DNA from: CAZIGK01 sp964538615
Lineage (GTDB): Bacteria; Pseudomonadota; Alphaproteobacteria; Rickettsiales; RI-342
DNA: 64,000 bases
Direction: 5' to 3'
NCBI GenBank assembly: GCA_964538615.1
Contig: CAZIGK010000002.1
Location: 62,001 to 126,000 of the forward strand
Made by a program: the position numbers and the translations under genes. Every line of letters starts with the position of its first letter. Position 1 is the stretch's first letter. Below, piece after piece: positions 18,381-27,888 of this stretch. The notes beneath the pieces were generated by a model, which worked only from the letters and a program-made list of their open reading frames with translations, had not been told where the DNA came from and made no database searches.

Positions 18381-19639
18381 ATGAGGGATGATTGCGTTTG
18401 CGCCTGCCGATAGACATCCAGATACAATTCCATCGCAGATTCCGGTAAAGGATAATGATCGCCCCCTTTGGGAATCAGAGCTTTGTGATGGTGCAATTTG
18501 CCGATACGTAGTTGTATTTGCAGGCACATACGTGCGGAAATACCGGCCTTCCAACACAGAGAGGTCAGCACTTTCGGGTTGCCGGAAGCCAACATACGTT
18601 CCGTGACCGCCATGGGAAAACCACTATGGACGGAGAGATATTTACCCACAAATCCTCTATCCGCTTTTTGAATGGCTTTCTCCAGCATGGCCTCATCCAA
18701 AATATCCAGATCATAGAGTGCCTGTGCATGGGCGGCTGCTTCGCGCTGGCGGTTCAGGCTGGGGCGGGTGAGCCGCTTGCGCAATAGATCCTGTAATTTT
18801 TCCCGTGTTTCTTCCGGTAATTGTTGGTGTTCACACAATTGCTCAATCAACGCATCGGAGAGAATACGCGCCAGCCGGTTAACTGTGCCTAATGGCAGAT
18901 CTGGCCTCTGCACCAAAGCTTCCTGCCATTCCGGGTGTGATTCCAATTGCTGTAGAATGGTTCGATACCCTCGCGGAGAAATGGCGGCATCATTATTTTG
19001 CAACAAGGCGGCAACCGCGTCTTTTTCCGGATGACGAATAATCTTCTGACTCACTTTCGGGGTCACTCCAAGTCGCCGTTGGGCAATGGCCGTTGCCACG
19101 CCGGGCACCGGGCAATGCTGTAAGATTTCCAACAAATCCTGCTCATTCAAAACGGGGGAATATTGCAACACCGGAGCAGAGACCGCAAACTCCGTGTCCC
19201 ACGCCAGTTTCAGCATGGTATCATGCGCAGCCAGTGTGCTATCCTTCAATTCCTCCGCTACCATACGGCGCACCCGTACCAGTTGATCCTGACTCAGGAT
19301 ATGCAGGACAAGCAACGTATATTCAAGCAGGAGCTGCTGTTCTTCTGCCTGAAGGTGAGGCAGCAACCGCGCTATACGGCTGGCCAGTAGTTCCCGTGCT
19401 TCTGCTGTAATATCGACCGTGAGCCGGTGATCCCGTACCAGAGGCACTTTGCGTTGTTGTTCATCCACCCAGAGTATCTGGTCATGCTCCAACGTTAAAT
19501 CAACCGCTTTGCCTGTTTCGGATGGGGGGGAGGTGAGGGGAGCCAGCACTTCCTCTGGTGGACGAAACCGCAAAAGGGCTTTTTTGTCCTGCCTGTCAGG
19601 TCTGTTCTGTCGCTGTCGAAACCATGAAAACATCGGCAT
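18377..19639 (-). CDS. DUF2336 domain protein
   Basis: 420 aa, cytoplasmic and helical, without membrane segments. The middle part (about 90-330: RLLPHLQAEEQQLLLEYTLLVLHILSQD, VRRMVAEELKD, PVLQYSPVLNEQDLLEIL, AIAQRRLGVTPKVSQKIIRHPEKDAVAALLQNNDAAIS) has the repeated short helices and the asymptomatic P.L...S..L...DL.....P.......AIA.R pattern of DUF2336, a family nearly confined to alphaproteobacteria and sometimes tied to signalling proteins. Function unknown. AGGAGGG lies 6 nt before the start, so the start is secure. An EAL protein gene lies upstream on the same strand, 197 bp away. Confidence 0.85.
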   Translation of the reverse strand: MPMFSWFRQRQNRPDRQDKKALLRFRPPEEVLAPLTSPPSETGKAVDLTLEHDQILWVDEQQRKVPLVRDHRLTVDITAEARELLASRIARLLPHLQAEEQQLLLEYTLLVLHILSQDQLVRVRRMVAEELKDSTLAAHDTMLKLAWDTEFAVSAPVLQYSPVLNEQDLLEILQHCPVPGVATAIAQRRLGVTPKVSQKIIRHPEKDAVAALLQNNDAAISPRGYRTILQQLESHPEWQEALVQRPDLPLGTVNRLARILSDALIEQLCEHQQLPEETREKLQDLLRKRLTRPSLNRQREAAAHAQALYDLDILDEAMLEKAIQKADRGFVGKYLSVHSGFPMAVTERMLASGNPKVLTSLCWKAGISARMCLQIQLRIGKLHHHKALIPKGGDHYPLPESAMELYLDVYRQAQTQSSLI

Positions 19640-19673
19640 ATATCCCTCCTGAAGCGTTTAATTCCAACGGTAG

Positions 19674-19703
19674 GGCACATAAAAACCAACATTTTCATGT
19701 GCC
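19674..19703. repeat. Hairpin in the spacer between the EAL gene and the DUF2336 gene
   Basis: GGCACATAAAAA and TTTTCATGTGCC pair over 7 bp plus an A/T stretch. It could end transcription of the EAL gene or be an operator upstream of the DUF2336 gene. Confidence 0.4.
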
Positions 19704-19836
19704 GCTACGCCGTGCGCCTTCAGTGCGCGTGCCCTTGCGGTATATGCAATACAGCAGAGAGCCACAACATTGAGCAATAATAATGCCAAACCCGCAAAAT
19801 ATTGTTAATTATATCGCATATCCGTAACCGTGCAAG

Positions 19837-21672
19837 CTACGCTTCCACAATATGCTCTGACCAGCGGCGGCTTAAGCCTTTCCGGTGTCGCTCTGAGCGG
19901 CGTTTAGGCAGCGTGAGGCATGGTAATTCCCGATGCGGAAAACTGCGAATTAACGGCTCTATGTCCGTCGTCGGCTTGCCCAAATAATACCCCTGGCCAA
20001 ATTCAACACCGCAATCTGCCAGAAAAAGTGCTACTTTTTCGTCCTCAATCATTTCACCAATGGTGGTGATATCCAGATCATTGCATAAATCAATCATCGC
20101 CTTGCACAGATGCATGCCACGGGGGCTGTTCAGACAATCGCGGACATAGCTACCGTCAATTTTTACGAAGTCAATTTCCAGTTTGCGCAAATAATCAAAG
20201 GAGGATTCGCCAACGCCAAAATCATCCAGACAACAGAGGTTACCGCTTTTGCGCAGTTGTTGTAAAAATTTATTGGCTACGTCCAAATCATGAATTTTAG
20301 CAGATTCCGTCACTTCAAAAATAATTTGCCGCCGTACAGTGTCATGCATGTCCAGAATACGCAGCAATGTATCCCGAAACAGGTCGCTACTAATGGAATT
20401 GCCCGAAAGATTTATGGAAATAAAAGGCTTGCGCCCAACCTCATAGGCTTTTTCCAGAATGCTGATGCTACGCTGGCACATGGCGAGGTCAAAATCGGCA
20501 ATGATGCCAGCTTCTTCGCCAAAGGTAATGAACTGAAAAGGGTTTTGGAACTCTGTTTGCTCCTTAAAGCGTACCAACACCTCATAATGGTGCACACTGC
20601 GATCTTTCAGATCCGCAATCGGCTGAAACGCAACTTCAAAAGAGTTATCATGTATTGTTTTTTTGAAGACGGTAATTTTTCGCACGGTTTCATCCAGCAT
20701 AGCTTTGTAACCATCGCTTAAAGAGGCAAGGTCAAAATCTCCATGGTTATTCTGCGAAAAACGATTGATGGTATATTGAATGGCACGCGCACCATCTTGA
20801 TGGCTAAGCCCCGGCGTATCCATCAGTAATGACTTCAAGCGAAACGAGGGCATATCCCCACTTGCATTGGTGTGTTTTTCCGCAATAGCTTGAATATCTG
20901 TCAATATTTGACGCGTACTGAGCTGCTGGTCATGCAGCAGACCATACGTTCCGGTTTCAAAATTACCCGCCGCATCTTTTTCCAGCGCATGGCCTTTCAG
21001 GTAATGGCAAATTTCGTCTAACAAGGCTTCTGCCTGCTGCTGCGTGGCGTGTTGCAACCATTCTTCAATTTCCGGAAAATCCACCATGGTCAGAAGCACC
21101 GATTTTTCAGATCCCTGATGATGCTTCAGACACTCAATAGCCGCTTCCGCAAACGCTTTTTCTTTTAACAAGCCACTGTAGAGATCACGCTTACCAATTT
21201 CTTCCACATTCATATCCGCCCGAAGTAGGCTGAAGGTGAGGAAAATATGGTTTTCCATATAGGGTAATTTGTAGCCAGAAACAGCAAAGGCCGAAACTTT
21301 ATTATCCCTACCTTTCAGGCGGATTTTCAGTCGGTCTATCCGTTGCAGCATGCGCATCTGGGTCACCAGTTGCTCAGCATGCTTGCGGTCAGAATCATCA
21401 ATAAAACCAAGTAGTGAGGCTTTTTTCATTTCCTGCGGCGAAACCCCAAGCAGAGATGACGTCGCACCATCCGCAAAAAGAATGTCCGCTTTATCATTGA
21501 TTTCCAATAAAATATCCGCGCTAGCAAAAGCAAATGCCACAAATCTGTCTCTATCTTGCCGCATGAGGGTCGCCATATCCACGCCGGTGCCGTGTGCCGT
21601 CATCTGGTCGTCTCCATCCCCGTTTTCGTTCCTTGCCAGTTCTTTGTTGCGAAAGGCCAATAAAAGCATCAT
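19837..21672 (-). CDS. PAS / degenerate GGDEF / EAL domain protein (probable c-di-GMP phosphodiesterase)
   Basis: 611 aa, no membrane segment. Residues about 40-150 resemble a PAS domain (DILLEINDKADILFADGATSSLLG). Residues about 165-290 have the place of a GGDEF domain, but the active-site loop reads roughly FETGTYGLL, so cyclase activity is unlikely. The EAL domain (about 340-590) keeps EVLVRF (about 361), the Asn in FISINLSGNS, the Glu in FEVTES, CLDDFGVGESSF (about 480), VKIDGSYV, GEMIED and GQGYYLGKP, so all expected metal and catalytic residues appear present. Predicted action: hydrolysis of c-di-GMP under a cytoplasmic PAS signal. Substrate not shown. Confidence 0.88.
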   Translation of the reverse strand: MMLLLAFRNKELARNENGDGDDQMTAHGTGVDMATLMRQDRDRFVAFAFASADILLEINDKADILFADGATSSLLGVSPQEMKKASLLGFIDDSDRKHAEQLVTQMRMLQRIDRLKIRLKGRDNKVSAFAVSGYKLPYMENHIFLTFSLLRADMNVEEIGKRDLYSGLLKEKAFAEAAIECLKHHQGSEKSVLLTMVDFPEIEEWLQHATQQQAEALLDEICHYLKGHALEKDAAGNFETGTYGLLHDQQLSTRQILTDIQAIAEKHTNASGDMPSFRLKSLLMDTPGLSHQDGARAIQYTINRFSQNNHGDFDLASLSDGYKAMLDETVRKITVFKKTIHDNSFEVAFQPIADLKDRSVHHYEVLVRFKEQTEFQNPFQFITFGEEAGIIADFDLAMCQRSISILEKAYEVGRKPFISINLSGNSISSDLFRDTLLRILDMHDTVRRQIIFEVTESAKIHDLDVANKFLQQLRKSGNLCCLDDFGVGESSFDYLRKLEIDFVKIDGSYVRDCLNSPRGMHLCKAMIDLCNDLDITTIGEMIEDEKVALFLADCGVEFGQGYYLGKPTTDIEPLIRSFPHRELPCLTLPKRRSERHRKGLSRRWSEHIVEA

Positions 21673-21744
21673 AAAGTGGGAGTGTTTACTTACGGTTAAT
21701 TTGCTGAAGATTAAGCGTTAATTTTAATAAAATTGGAGAGAATT

Positions 21745-22626
21745 ATGGTTAACATCGCCCCAACCGCTGACAGCCGTTGCGCTATGGAAGCCACCATTGA
21801 GCAAGCGTGGGAGCAACGGATGCAGCTAACGCCTGCGACGCAGGGCGATGTTCGCGATGCTGTGAATACCGTCATTCAATGGCTGGATAGCGGAGTGCTG
21901 CGTGTTGCAGAAAAAAAACACGGGCAATGGCAAGTCAACCAATGGGTCAAAAAAGCCGTGCTGCTGTATTTCCGCCTGTATGATATGGACTTGATGTATG
22001 GTGGACCGGGACTGGAAGGCTTTCAAACCCCATGGTTTGACAAAGTGCCATCCAAGTTTCAGGGGTGGGGCTTGCAGGAGTTTCGCCAGGCGGGATTCCG
22101 GGCAGTGCCGGGCTGTTTTGTACGCAAATCCGCTTACATTGCCAAGGATGTGGTGCTGATGCCTTCCTTTGTTAATATTGGCGCTTATGTGGATGAAGGC
22201 ACCATGGTGGATACCTGGGCAACGGTGGGGAGCTGCGCGCAAATTGGAAAAAACTGTCATATCTCCGGTGGGGCAGGGATTGGCGGCGTGCTGGAGCCAC
22301 TGCAAGCCGGGCCAGTCATTATTGAAGACCATTGTTTTATTGGGGCACGGGCGGAAGTTGCGGAAGGCGTGGTGGTGGAAGAAGGCTCTGTCTTATCCAT
22401 GGGGGTATATTTGGGCGCCTCCACCAAAATTGTGGATCGCACCACAGGTGAGGTGTTCATCGGGCGTGTTCCCGCTTATTCAGTGGTTGTCCCCGGTAGC
22501 TTGCCGGGTAAAGTCATGGCCGATGGTAGCATGGGGCCTTCGCTTTATTGTGCCGTGATTGTCAAACGTGTGGATGAGCAAACACGTTCCAAAACCTCCA
22601 TTAATGAACTACTACGCGCTGCTTAG
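21745..22626 (+). CDS. dapD: 2,3,4,5-tetrahydropyridine-2,6-dicarboxylate N-succinyltransferase
   Basis: 293 aa from ATG 21745, which has GGAGAG 6 nt upstream (the TTG at 21733 is not needed). It has the N-terminal helical domain ([16 protein letters not shown]) and the left-handed beta-helix of hexapeptide repeats ([41 protein letters not shown]). DapD adds succinyl from succinyl-CoA to tetrahydrodipicolinate in the lysine and meso-diaminopimelate pathway. It stands alone, between two signalling genes, with a hairpin at its end. Confidence 0.97.
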   Translation: MVNIAPTADSRCAMEATIEQAWEQRMQLTPATQGDVRDAVNTVIQWLDSGVLRVAEKKHGQWQVNQWVKKAVLLYFRLYDMDLMYGGPGLEGFQTPWFDKVPSKFQGWGLQEFRQAGFRAVPGCFVRKSAYIAKDVVLMPSFVNIGAYVDEGTMVDTWATVGSCAQIGKNCHISGGAGIGGVLEPLQAGPVIIEDHCFIGARAEVAEGVVVEEGSVLSMGVYLGASTKIVDRTTGEVFIGRVPAYSVVVPGSLPGKVMADGSMGPSLYCAVIVKRVDEQTRSKTSINELLRAA

Positions 22627-22655
22627 TCGCTGTTCATCACGAAAATATCTATAGC

Positions 22656-22698
22656 CCATCCATTTCCCTGCCTTCAGGTAAAGAAAGGAAATGGATGG
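22656..22698. terminator. Strong hairpin between convergent dapD and the HD-GYP-like gene
   Basis: CCATCCATTTCC at 22656-22667 and GGAAATGGATGG at 22687-22698 form a perfect 12-bp stem. There is no long T run on either side, so it may stop transcription in both directions only partly or protect 3-prime ends. Confidence 0.5.
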
Positions 22699-22746
22699 AT
22701 GGCTATTGGTTGTCGTCCCGTTCCTGTTTTTTGTCGTGAGAGTGGC

Positions 22747-24894
22747 TTATTCCATAATGTGCTTGCCGCGTTTGGCGACAACATTGGCTAATGCCAGCAC
22801 CACCCGACGGTCGTAGCGGCTTTCCATCTCCTTTAGCAGCGTATTGATGGCTTCTTCACTGGTGAGTGCTTCCCGGAAGGCGCGGGGACTCACCATGCTG
22901 ACAAAGGCGTTACAAGCAGAAATAATACGTGCGGTCAGCAGAATAGCTTCTCCGCACAACCCCAACACACCACTACCATCCCATAGTTCTTTGCATTGGC
23001 GTATGGTTTCTGCCACATCCCCTTCAAACTCGACATCCTGAAGCATATCTGCCGTCTCTACAATAGAATGGCGTATTTGCTGTAATTCCATGGCGGATAA
23101 TGTACCCGGCTGAAGCAACAGCTCTTCCGGTACAAATATTTTACCCAAATTCATCAGGTTACCCGCAATTTCCACCGTTTTAACCTGCTGCACTGGCAGT
23201 TCCATTTCTTCCGCCACATGACGCGCCAGTTTCGCCACACGGCCAGAATGCCCGGCTGTGAAAGGATCGCGGCGATCAATCAGGCGCATCAGGGTTTGCA
23301 CCAATTGCTGAGAGAGGCGCTCTGTTTTTTCTTTTTCCTGTACCACCTCGGTAATATCCTGTGCGACAACCAGCACGCCTTCTGTGGTATGGTCGGCTTC
23401 TCCGGTTGGGAAAGCCGCAATAGGGATATAGCTGGTGTGGTAAATTACCCGTTTCTCCTGCTCATATTGCTCCCATATACGCTGGCAGGGTTGCTGCTCA
23501 TCTAGTACTTGCTGTACCTGAGGCAAATGACGTTGCGCTTCATGACTGCCCAGCACAGCAAGCAGGCTTTTGCCCGCAATATCGTCCGCCTGTACCTGCA
23601 AGCGGGTCGCAAATTGTCGGTTGGCAAACAGGCAGGTACCGGAAGCTGTGGTGAGAAACATTTGTGCTGGCTCGTGAGACGAAATAGCATCCAGTGCGGC
23701 CTGATGCTCCGCTAAATGCGAGGCGAGCAACGCCACTTCATCCGCCCGTTGCAGAGTCATATGACGCCACCACCAGATAATGCCGCTTAACAGCAGGGTC
23801 AAAATAAGCCCTCCCGCCAGCACCATCCGCTGGATACGCAGGCTGGATTCCGCCAACATGCTACTTTGCGGAATCTGGCTGACCAGAAACCAGCCCGTTG
23901 CAGCAACCTGATGTGTCAGAGCAAAACTGCGCTCCCCCGTGTGGCTGTAGCCTGCCTTCAGGCGCCCCGGCTGTTGCAAGGCACGATACGCAGCCGTAGA
24001 AGAGGGAAGGTCAGGCCATTCCTGCAAGGCAGGACGACCCGATCCCCCAAGTACCAGCATATGTTTGTCCGGCAGACGATACATCAGCTGATGGGTTAAG
24101 CCTGCTAAAGCACCTGCTGCGGGTTGCAGGTGCTTTAGCAATTCCTCTTCCAGTGGCTGAATCCCCAGTAACCAGCCGTTTTGATCCTCTGCACGGGGTA
24201 GCCCCTGCACGGTATAGACGGGAACAGCAAACAACAACACATGCTGCTTGCGAAACATGACGTGATCCAGCACATGGGCTTCGGCCAAGGGCAGGCGGCG
24301 TAACTGGCTTTTCACGGCGTCTGGCAGAGGCTGCACCTGACGCGAAAAAATGAGCGGATTCCAATGCTTGTCATATAACCCAATGCCTGAAACATGTGTC
24401 TGGATAGGGGTGGGGTTATGCGGCAGCCCCATCTGCGATGATTCTGTCTCGAATCCACCTTTGCTGGCTGCCAGTTGTAATTGCAGCCGCAGGTAGGCCA
24501 GTTCAGGTGAGCTATAACTGGTGTCAGGTGCACGGGTCTCTGTGGGGGTGATCTCTGGGGATGGTGTGGTGGCCTCTGCTGCTGGGGACGCGACATCCGG
24601 TTGCGGCAGAGCTTCCGAGAGGTAGAGGGTGAAACTATCCTGTCGGGCAAGGGTTTGCAGCACATTCATGCGGGAAGCCAGCCATTCTTCCAGATGCAGG
24701 CTGTGGGAATGGTTGACCGTATTCAGATAATCATAAACGGTTAGGCGATCCCGTTGATGCGCTTCCCGCATCAGGTAAGCCATGAGCGCCATGGCCAGCA
24801 GCGTCACCAGCAACAGCACGACCAATAACGTGCGTACCGTCGCAGGCATTTTATGCAATTGGCGCAGGCTGAGCAGGGCACGGTAGCTGGGCAT
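22747..24894 (-). CDS. Membrane sensor with periplasmic domain, PAS and degenerate HD-GYP domain
   Basis: 715 aa. A first membrane segment (about 20-40, LLVVLLLVTLLAMALMAYLM) and a second (about 356-376, LAGGLILTLLLSGIIWWW) flank a periplasmic region of some 315 residues, Cache-like in place. A PAS domain follows (about 390-520), then an HD-GYP-like domain (about 535-715). The latter aligns over HSGRVAKLARHV, FVPEELLLQPGTLS and LWDGSG, but the His-Asp pair reads Met-Asn (GNLMNLGK), the HHE site reads QCKE and GYP reads GVL. It is therefore probably not a phosphodiesterase and may bind c-di-GMP or act as a scaffold. The gene is divergent from a LapG-like protease with a very short promoter region. 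Confidence 0.83.
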   Translation of the reverse strand: MPSYRALLSLRQLHKMPATVRTLLVVLLLVTLLAMALMAYLMREAHQRDRLTVYDYLNTVNHSHSLHLEEWLASRMNVLQTLARQDSFTLYLSEALPQPDVASPAAEATTPSPEITPTETRAPDTSYSSPELAYLRLQLQLAASKGGFETESSQMGLPHNPTPIQTHVSGIGLYDKHWNPLIFSRQVQPLPDAVKSQLRRLPLAEAHVLDHVMFRKQHVLLFAVPVYTVQGLPRAEDQNGWLLGIQPLEEELLKHLQPAAGALAGLTHQLMYRLPDKHMLVLGGSGRPALQEWPDLPSSTAAYRALQQPGRLKAGYSHTGERSFALTHQVAATGWFLVSQIPQSSMLAESSLRIQRMVLAGGLILTLLLSGIIWWWRHMTLQRADEVALLASHLAEHQAALDAISSHEPAQMFLTTASGTCLFANRQFATRLQVQADDIAGKSLLAVLGSHEAQRHLPQVQQVLDEQQPCQRIWEQYEQEKRVIYHTSYIPIAAFPTGEADHTTEGVLVVAQDITEVVQEKEKTERLSQQLVQTLMRLIDRRDPFTAGHSGRVAKLARHVAEEMELPVQQVKTVEIAGNLMNLGKIFVPEELLLQPGTLSAMELQQIRHSIVETADMLQDVEFEGDVAETIRQCKELWDGSGVLGLCGEAILLTARIISACNAFVSMVSPRAFREALTSEEAINTLLKEMESRYDRRVVLALANVVAKRGKHIME

Positions 24895-24942
24895 GGAAAA
24901 TACGCCTGTTCTTTACGTTTCAGAAACTGCCGTCACTCTAGA

Positions 24943-25620
24943 ATGCACCCTATGAAGACGCAATCATTTCGAACCATAGCCATGCTTTTTTTATGCCCCA
25001 CAATATATAGTGTCGGGCTTGGCATATTTTTGTTGTTTGCCATAGTGGCATCGCCCGTATGGGCGGCTTTTCCGACCTATTTTTCCGCTCCGCATCGGGA
25101 ATCGGAAGATTTGTCTATTTTTAAAAAATGGGGCAGGGTGATGCATACTCACCCCAAAGATTTGCAAGCCGCCAGCCCCTTGTGCAGCAGCACGCAACTA
25201 TGCCCGCCGGATATGTGGCAGCGGTATCTAGCTCAGCTACAGGGGCTTTCCCGCAGAGCGCAAATCGAACAGGCGCACCGTATGTTAAATCGCTCCGCAT
25301 ATATAACCGACATGGTGAACTGGGGAATGCAGGATTACTGGGAAACCCCGCTGGAGTTCATGCTGAATCAGGGCGATTGCGAAGATTATGCGATTGCCAA
25401 ATACATGTTACTACGGGCAGCAGGGCTACCCGCAGAACAGATGCGCATTGTGATTCTACAAGATATAAACCTGAATGAAATGCACGCTATTTTAGTGGTA
25501 TCCCACGAGGGGAGGGCACTGGTGCTGGATAATTTTCAGCCTAACGTGGTGGATAGTCGCCGTATTGTGCATTACCGCCCGATTTATGCTCTAAACGAAG
25601 CTAAATGGTGGCGGCATTAA
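24943..25620 (+). CDS. Transglutaminase-like cysteine protease, LapG/BTLCP family
   Basis: 225 aa with an N-terminal hydrophobic export segment (VGLGIFLLFAIVASPVWA). The catalytic triad is visible: Cys in QGDCEDYAIAKYMLLRAAGLP (about 146), His in NEMHAILVV (about 180) and Asp in ALVLDNF (about 195). The block before it (INMVNWGMQDYWETPLEFM-type) is also typical. LapG of Pseudomonas is a periplasmic, calcium-dependent protease that cuts the adhesin LapA when the inner-membrane receptor LapD lets go of it. No LapD or LapA is present in the window; the divergent neighbour is a membrane HD-GYP-like protein. The start may be ATG 24943 or ATG 24952 (MKTQ). Confidence 0.88.
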   Translation: MHPMKTQSFRTIAMLFLCPTIYSVGLGIFLLFAIVASPVWAAFPTYFSAPHRESEDLSIFKKWGRVMHTHPKDLQAASPLCSSTQLCPPDMWQRYLAQLQGLSRRAQIEQAHRMLNRSAYITDMVNWGMQDYWETPLEFMLNQGDCEDYAIAKYMLLRAAGLPAEQMRIVILQDINLNEMHAILVVSHEGRALVLDNFQPNVVDSRRIVHYRPIYALNEAKWWRH

Positions 25621-25641
25621 GCCATGCCTCACCCTATATCA

Positions 25642-26349
25642 TCAACATCCACCTAATACCGCCTCAACCTGACCCGCACGTGCCTGCTCATCGTGTGCTT
25701 TGGCCGCCTGCAGCAAATCAGAGTATTGGTGTGGGTTTAAAATGTTGCGCCCCTTTTCATTGGTCGCCGTCATCAGCAGGTTCATGGCCGGTTCAATCTC
25801 TCCGTGAATGACGACCGTCGTATCCGGACACAGCACGGCAGCGGCTTCATCCACCTGCAGGCGACTGAACGGAGAACCCAGCGGATGAGTGGAAATACGT
25901 TGCTGCAACTGCGCGCGCACATGTGCCGCCAAATTCACGTCCTGCATATCAATGACTAGCATACCATGCTCTTGATGGTATTGCATAGGATAGACGGGTG
26001 GTGGTGCAGTAAGCTGTGCAGTAAGGGACTGCACATGCAGCTTGGCCGCAGCAGCATCTTCTTGTGCTAGAAGTGTGTATCCCTCTGCCATCGCATGGGA
26101 TAACGACAGGGCAGAAGCCACATCTACCACAGTTTCCAGATAAGGCCCTACAATATCCACCGTAAACTGGTTGTTGCCTTGCCCCTGTCTAATGACATAA
26201 GAATCATGCTTGAAGATATCCATTAGAGCAGGCGTCCATTTTTCTGCGTCTGCAACGGTGTTAAATACCAAGCGTAGGCGATCGGCCTCCAGAATAATCA
26301 TTTCCTGAAGATCGCGTGAGTGTGGAGTGGCAACGCCATGACCGAACAT
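25642..26349 (-). CDS. Hypothetical cytoplasmic protein
   Basis: 235 aa, no signal peptide or membrane segment. I do not recognise a family. The middle contains TLLAQEDAAAAKLHVQSLTAQL (cut here) and a C-terminal half rich in Val and Ala (MLVIDMQDVNLAAHVRAQL) that may be an alpha/beta domain. Gene start at 26349 has GAGAGA a few nt upstream. It ends 21 bp from the convergent LapG-like gene and lies 92 bp downstream of the Y-family polymerase gene on the same strand. Codon use looks like its neighbours. Confidence 0.6.
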   Translation of the reverse strand: MFGHGVATPHSRDLQEMIILEADRLRLVFNTVADAEKWTPALMDIFKHDSYVIRQGQGNNQFTVDIVGPYLETVVDVASALSLSHAMAEGYTLLAQEDAAAAKLHVQSLTAQLTAPPPVYPMQYHQEHGMLVIDMQDVNLAAHVRAQLQQRISTHPLGSPFSRLQVDEAAAVLCPDTTVVIHGEIEPAMNLLMTATNEKGRNILNPHQYSDLLQAAKAHDEQARAGQVEAVLGGC

Positions 26350-26441
26350 AAATGTCTCTCTATTTGTGCATTCAATTAGGTTATGACGTTTATACCCCTC
26401 AAATATGACAAATACATGACAATACAGTGATTTTTTACGCT

Positions 26442-27719
26442 CTATTCTGAAAACTCTTCTCGATCCGGAATGCGGGTAAAGGCAATGCGGGTACCGGAAA
26501 AACTTTTTCCCTGCGCAGGGAGCGTACCCATCAGAATTGTATCACGTCCGTATTTCTGGTTCAGCGCGTCCATGGCATGGGAAAGCTTTTCCGCACGTTC
26601 ACGCGCTTGTTGTTCGCCCAGATGCAGGCTATCCAGCAGTTCTGGTTGCAGGCTTTGTGCAGGCACCAGCCCATGCAACAGAACGGAAACTTTCTTCAAA
26701 CGGTGATGAGGATGCAAAGGGGACATCAACTCTTGCCAGGCGGATTCTGCGATAGCTAAGAGTGCCGGGGTATCCTGCACCCGTCGAAAGCGACGCTCCG
26801 TAGCAAAACGATGTCCACTTTCCAGACGGATAGAGAGGCTATAGGCACTGCAATAATAGCCAAAGCGTCGCAACCGGCTGGCGGCCTTTGCGGTCAGGCG
26901 TCTGGCGACATGCCGCGCTTCTGGAGCTGGGCGTAGTTCCGGCGGCAGAACATGGCTATGCCCGACTGTGCGTTTTTCCGTGGCTGGTTCATCCAACCGA
27001 TAGCCGCGCAGGTGATACCACAATCGTTCCCCCGCAACGGAATGCCAAATGCAACGCATTTGTTTCGGGCTAAGCTGGTATAGCTGCGGTGTGGTAAAAA
27101 CACCCGCTGCATACAGCCTGCGCGCCATGTTGCGGCCAATACCGGGAAAATCCTGCAGAGGCAGAGCAAGCAGGCGGGTTGGAATATCGTCGGGAGAGAG
27201 TAGGGTCAGGCCATCCGGTTTTTGCATATCACTGGCCACTTTAGCCAGATAGCGGTTGCTGGCAATCCCCACGGAGCAGGTGAGAGCATCGCCCACCCGT
27301 TGACGAATACCCTGTTTAATGGCCTGTGCGATACGCAACGCCTCCTCCGGTTGGCATTCATTATCCATTAATTGGCAGGCGACTTCATCAATAGACAAAA
27401 CCGCACTCACCGGTATGTGGCGCTCTACCTCCTCAATAATACGATGATGATATTCTACATAGGCATCGTGGCGGGCAGGGGCGCAAATAATCTCCGGGCA
27501 TAGGTGCCGGGCATCCCGCACGGAGGTATTGGTTTTAATACCCAACGCTTTTGCTTCATAGCTGGCGGCAATTGCACAGGTATACTCCGTCATGACGGGT
27601 AGCACAATTAACGGCCTGCCGCGCCATTCCGGTTGAAGCTGTTGTTCCACACTGGCGAAGTAACTATTCAGGTCCACATACAGCCAGCGTAGATCCTGTG
27701 GAGGGAGAGGGGAGGCCAT
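26442..27719 (-). CDS. Y-family DNA polymerase (DinB/UmuC-like)
   Basis: 425 aa from ATG 27719. It has WLYVDLNSYFASVEQQ (first catalytic Asp; the NSYFASVE form is nearer to UmuC), AASYEAKALGIKTN, VLSIDEVACQL (second and third catalytic acids), CSVGIASNRYLAKVASDMQKPDG and a helix-hairpin-helix at LQDFPGIGRNMARRLYAAG. The C-terminal little-finger domain follows. Known role: translesion synthesis past damaged template at low fidelity. No imuA, umuD or lexA lies beside it, and I see no clear SOS box. The longer frame from 27800 is rejected because it adds a non-conserved stretch. Confidence 0.9.
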   Translation of the reverse strand: MASPLPPQDLRWLYVDLNSYFASVEQQLQPEWRGRPLIVLPVMTEYTCAIAASYEAKALGIKTNTSVRDARHLCPEIICAPARHDAYVEYHHRIIEEVERHIPVSAVLSIDEVACQLMDNECQPEEALRIAQAIKQGIRQRVGDALTCSVGIASNRYLAKVASDMQKPDGLTLLSPDDIPTRLLALPLQDFPGIGRNMARRLYAAGVFTTPQLYQLSPKQMRCIWHSVAGERLWYHLRGYRLDEPATEKRTVGHSHVLPPELRPAPEARHVARRLTAKAASRLRRFGYYCSAYSLSIRLESGHRFATERRFRRVQDTPALLAIAESAWQELMSPLHPHHRLKKVSVLLHGLVPAQSLQPELLDSLHLGEQQARERAEKLSHAMDALNQKYGRDTILMGTLPAQGKSFSGTRIAFTRIPDREEFSE

Positions 27720-27888
27720 GGAACCCGCGCATGATAAGCGTGTGAAGGGGAGTGAAACCGCATTATAGGACAGTCTTAAGCCGTACACCAGAGGATGCAC
27801 AGAACAGAGTGTGTTTTCTCGTTGGCAGAGGAAGGGAGTGGGTTTATACTACTAGTATCTGTCTTAACAGGGCATGCGGAGGCTTGTG

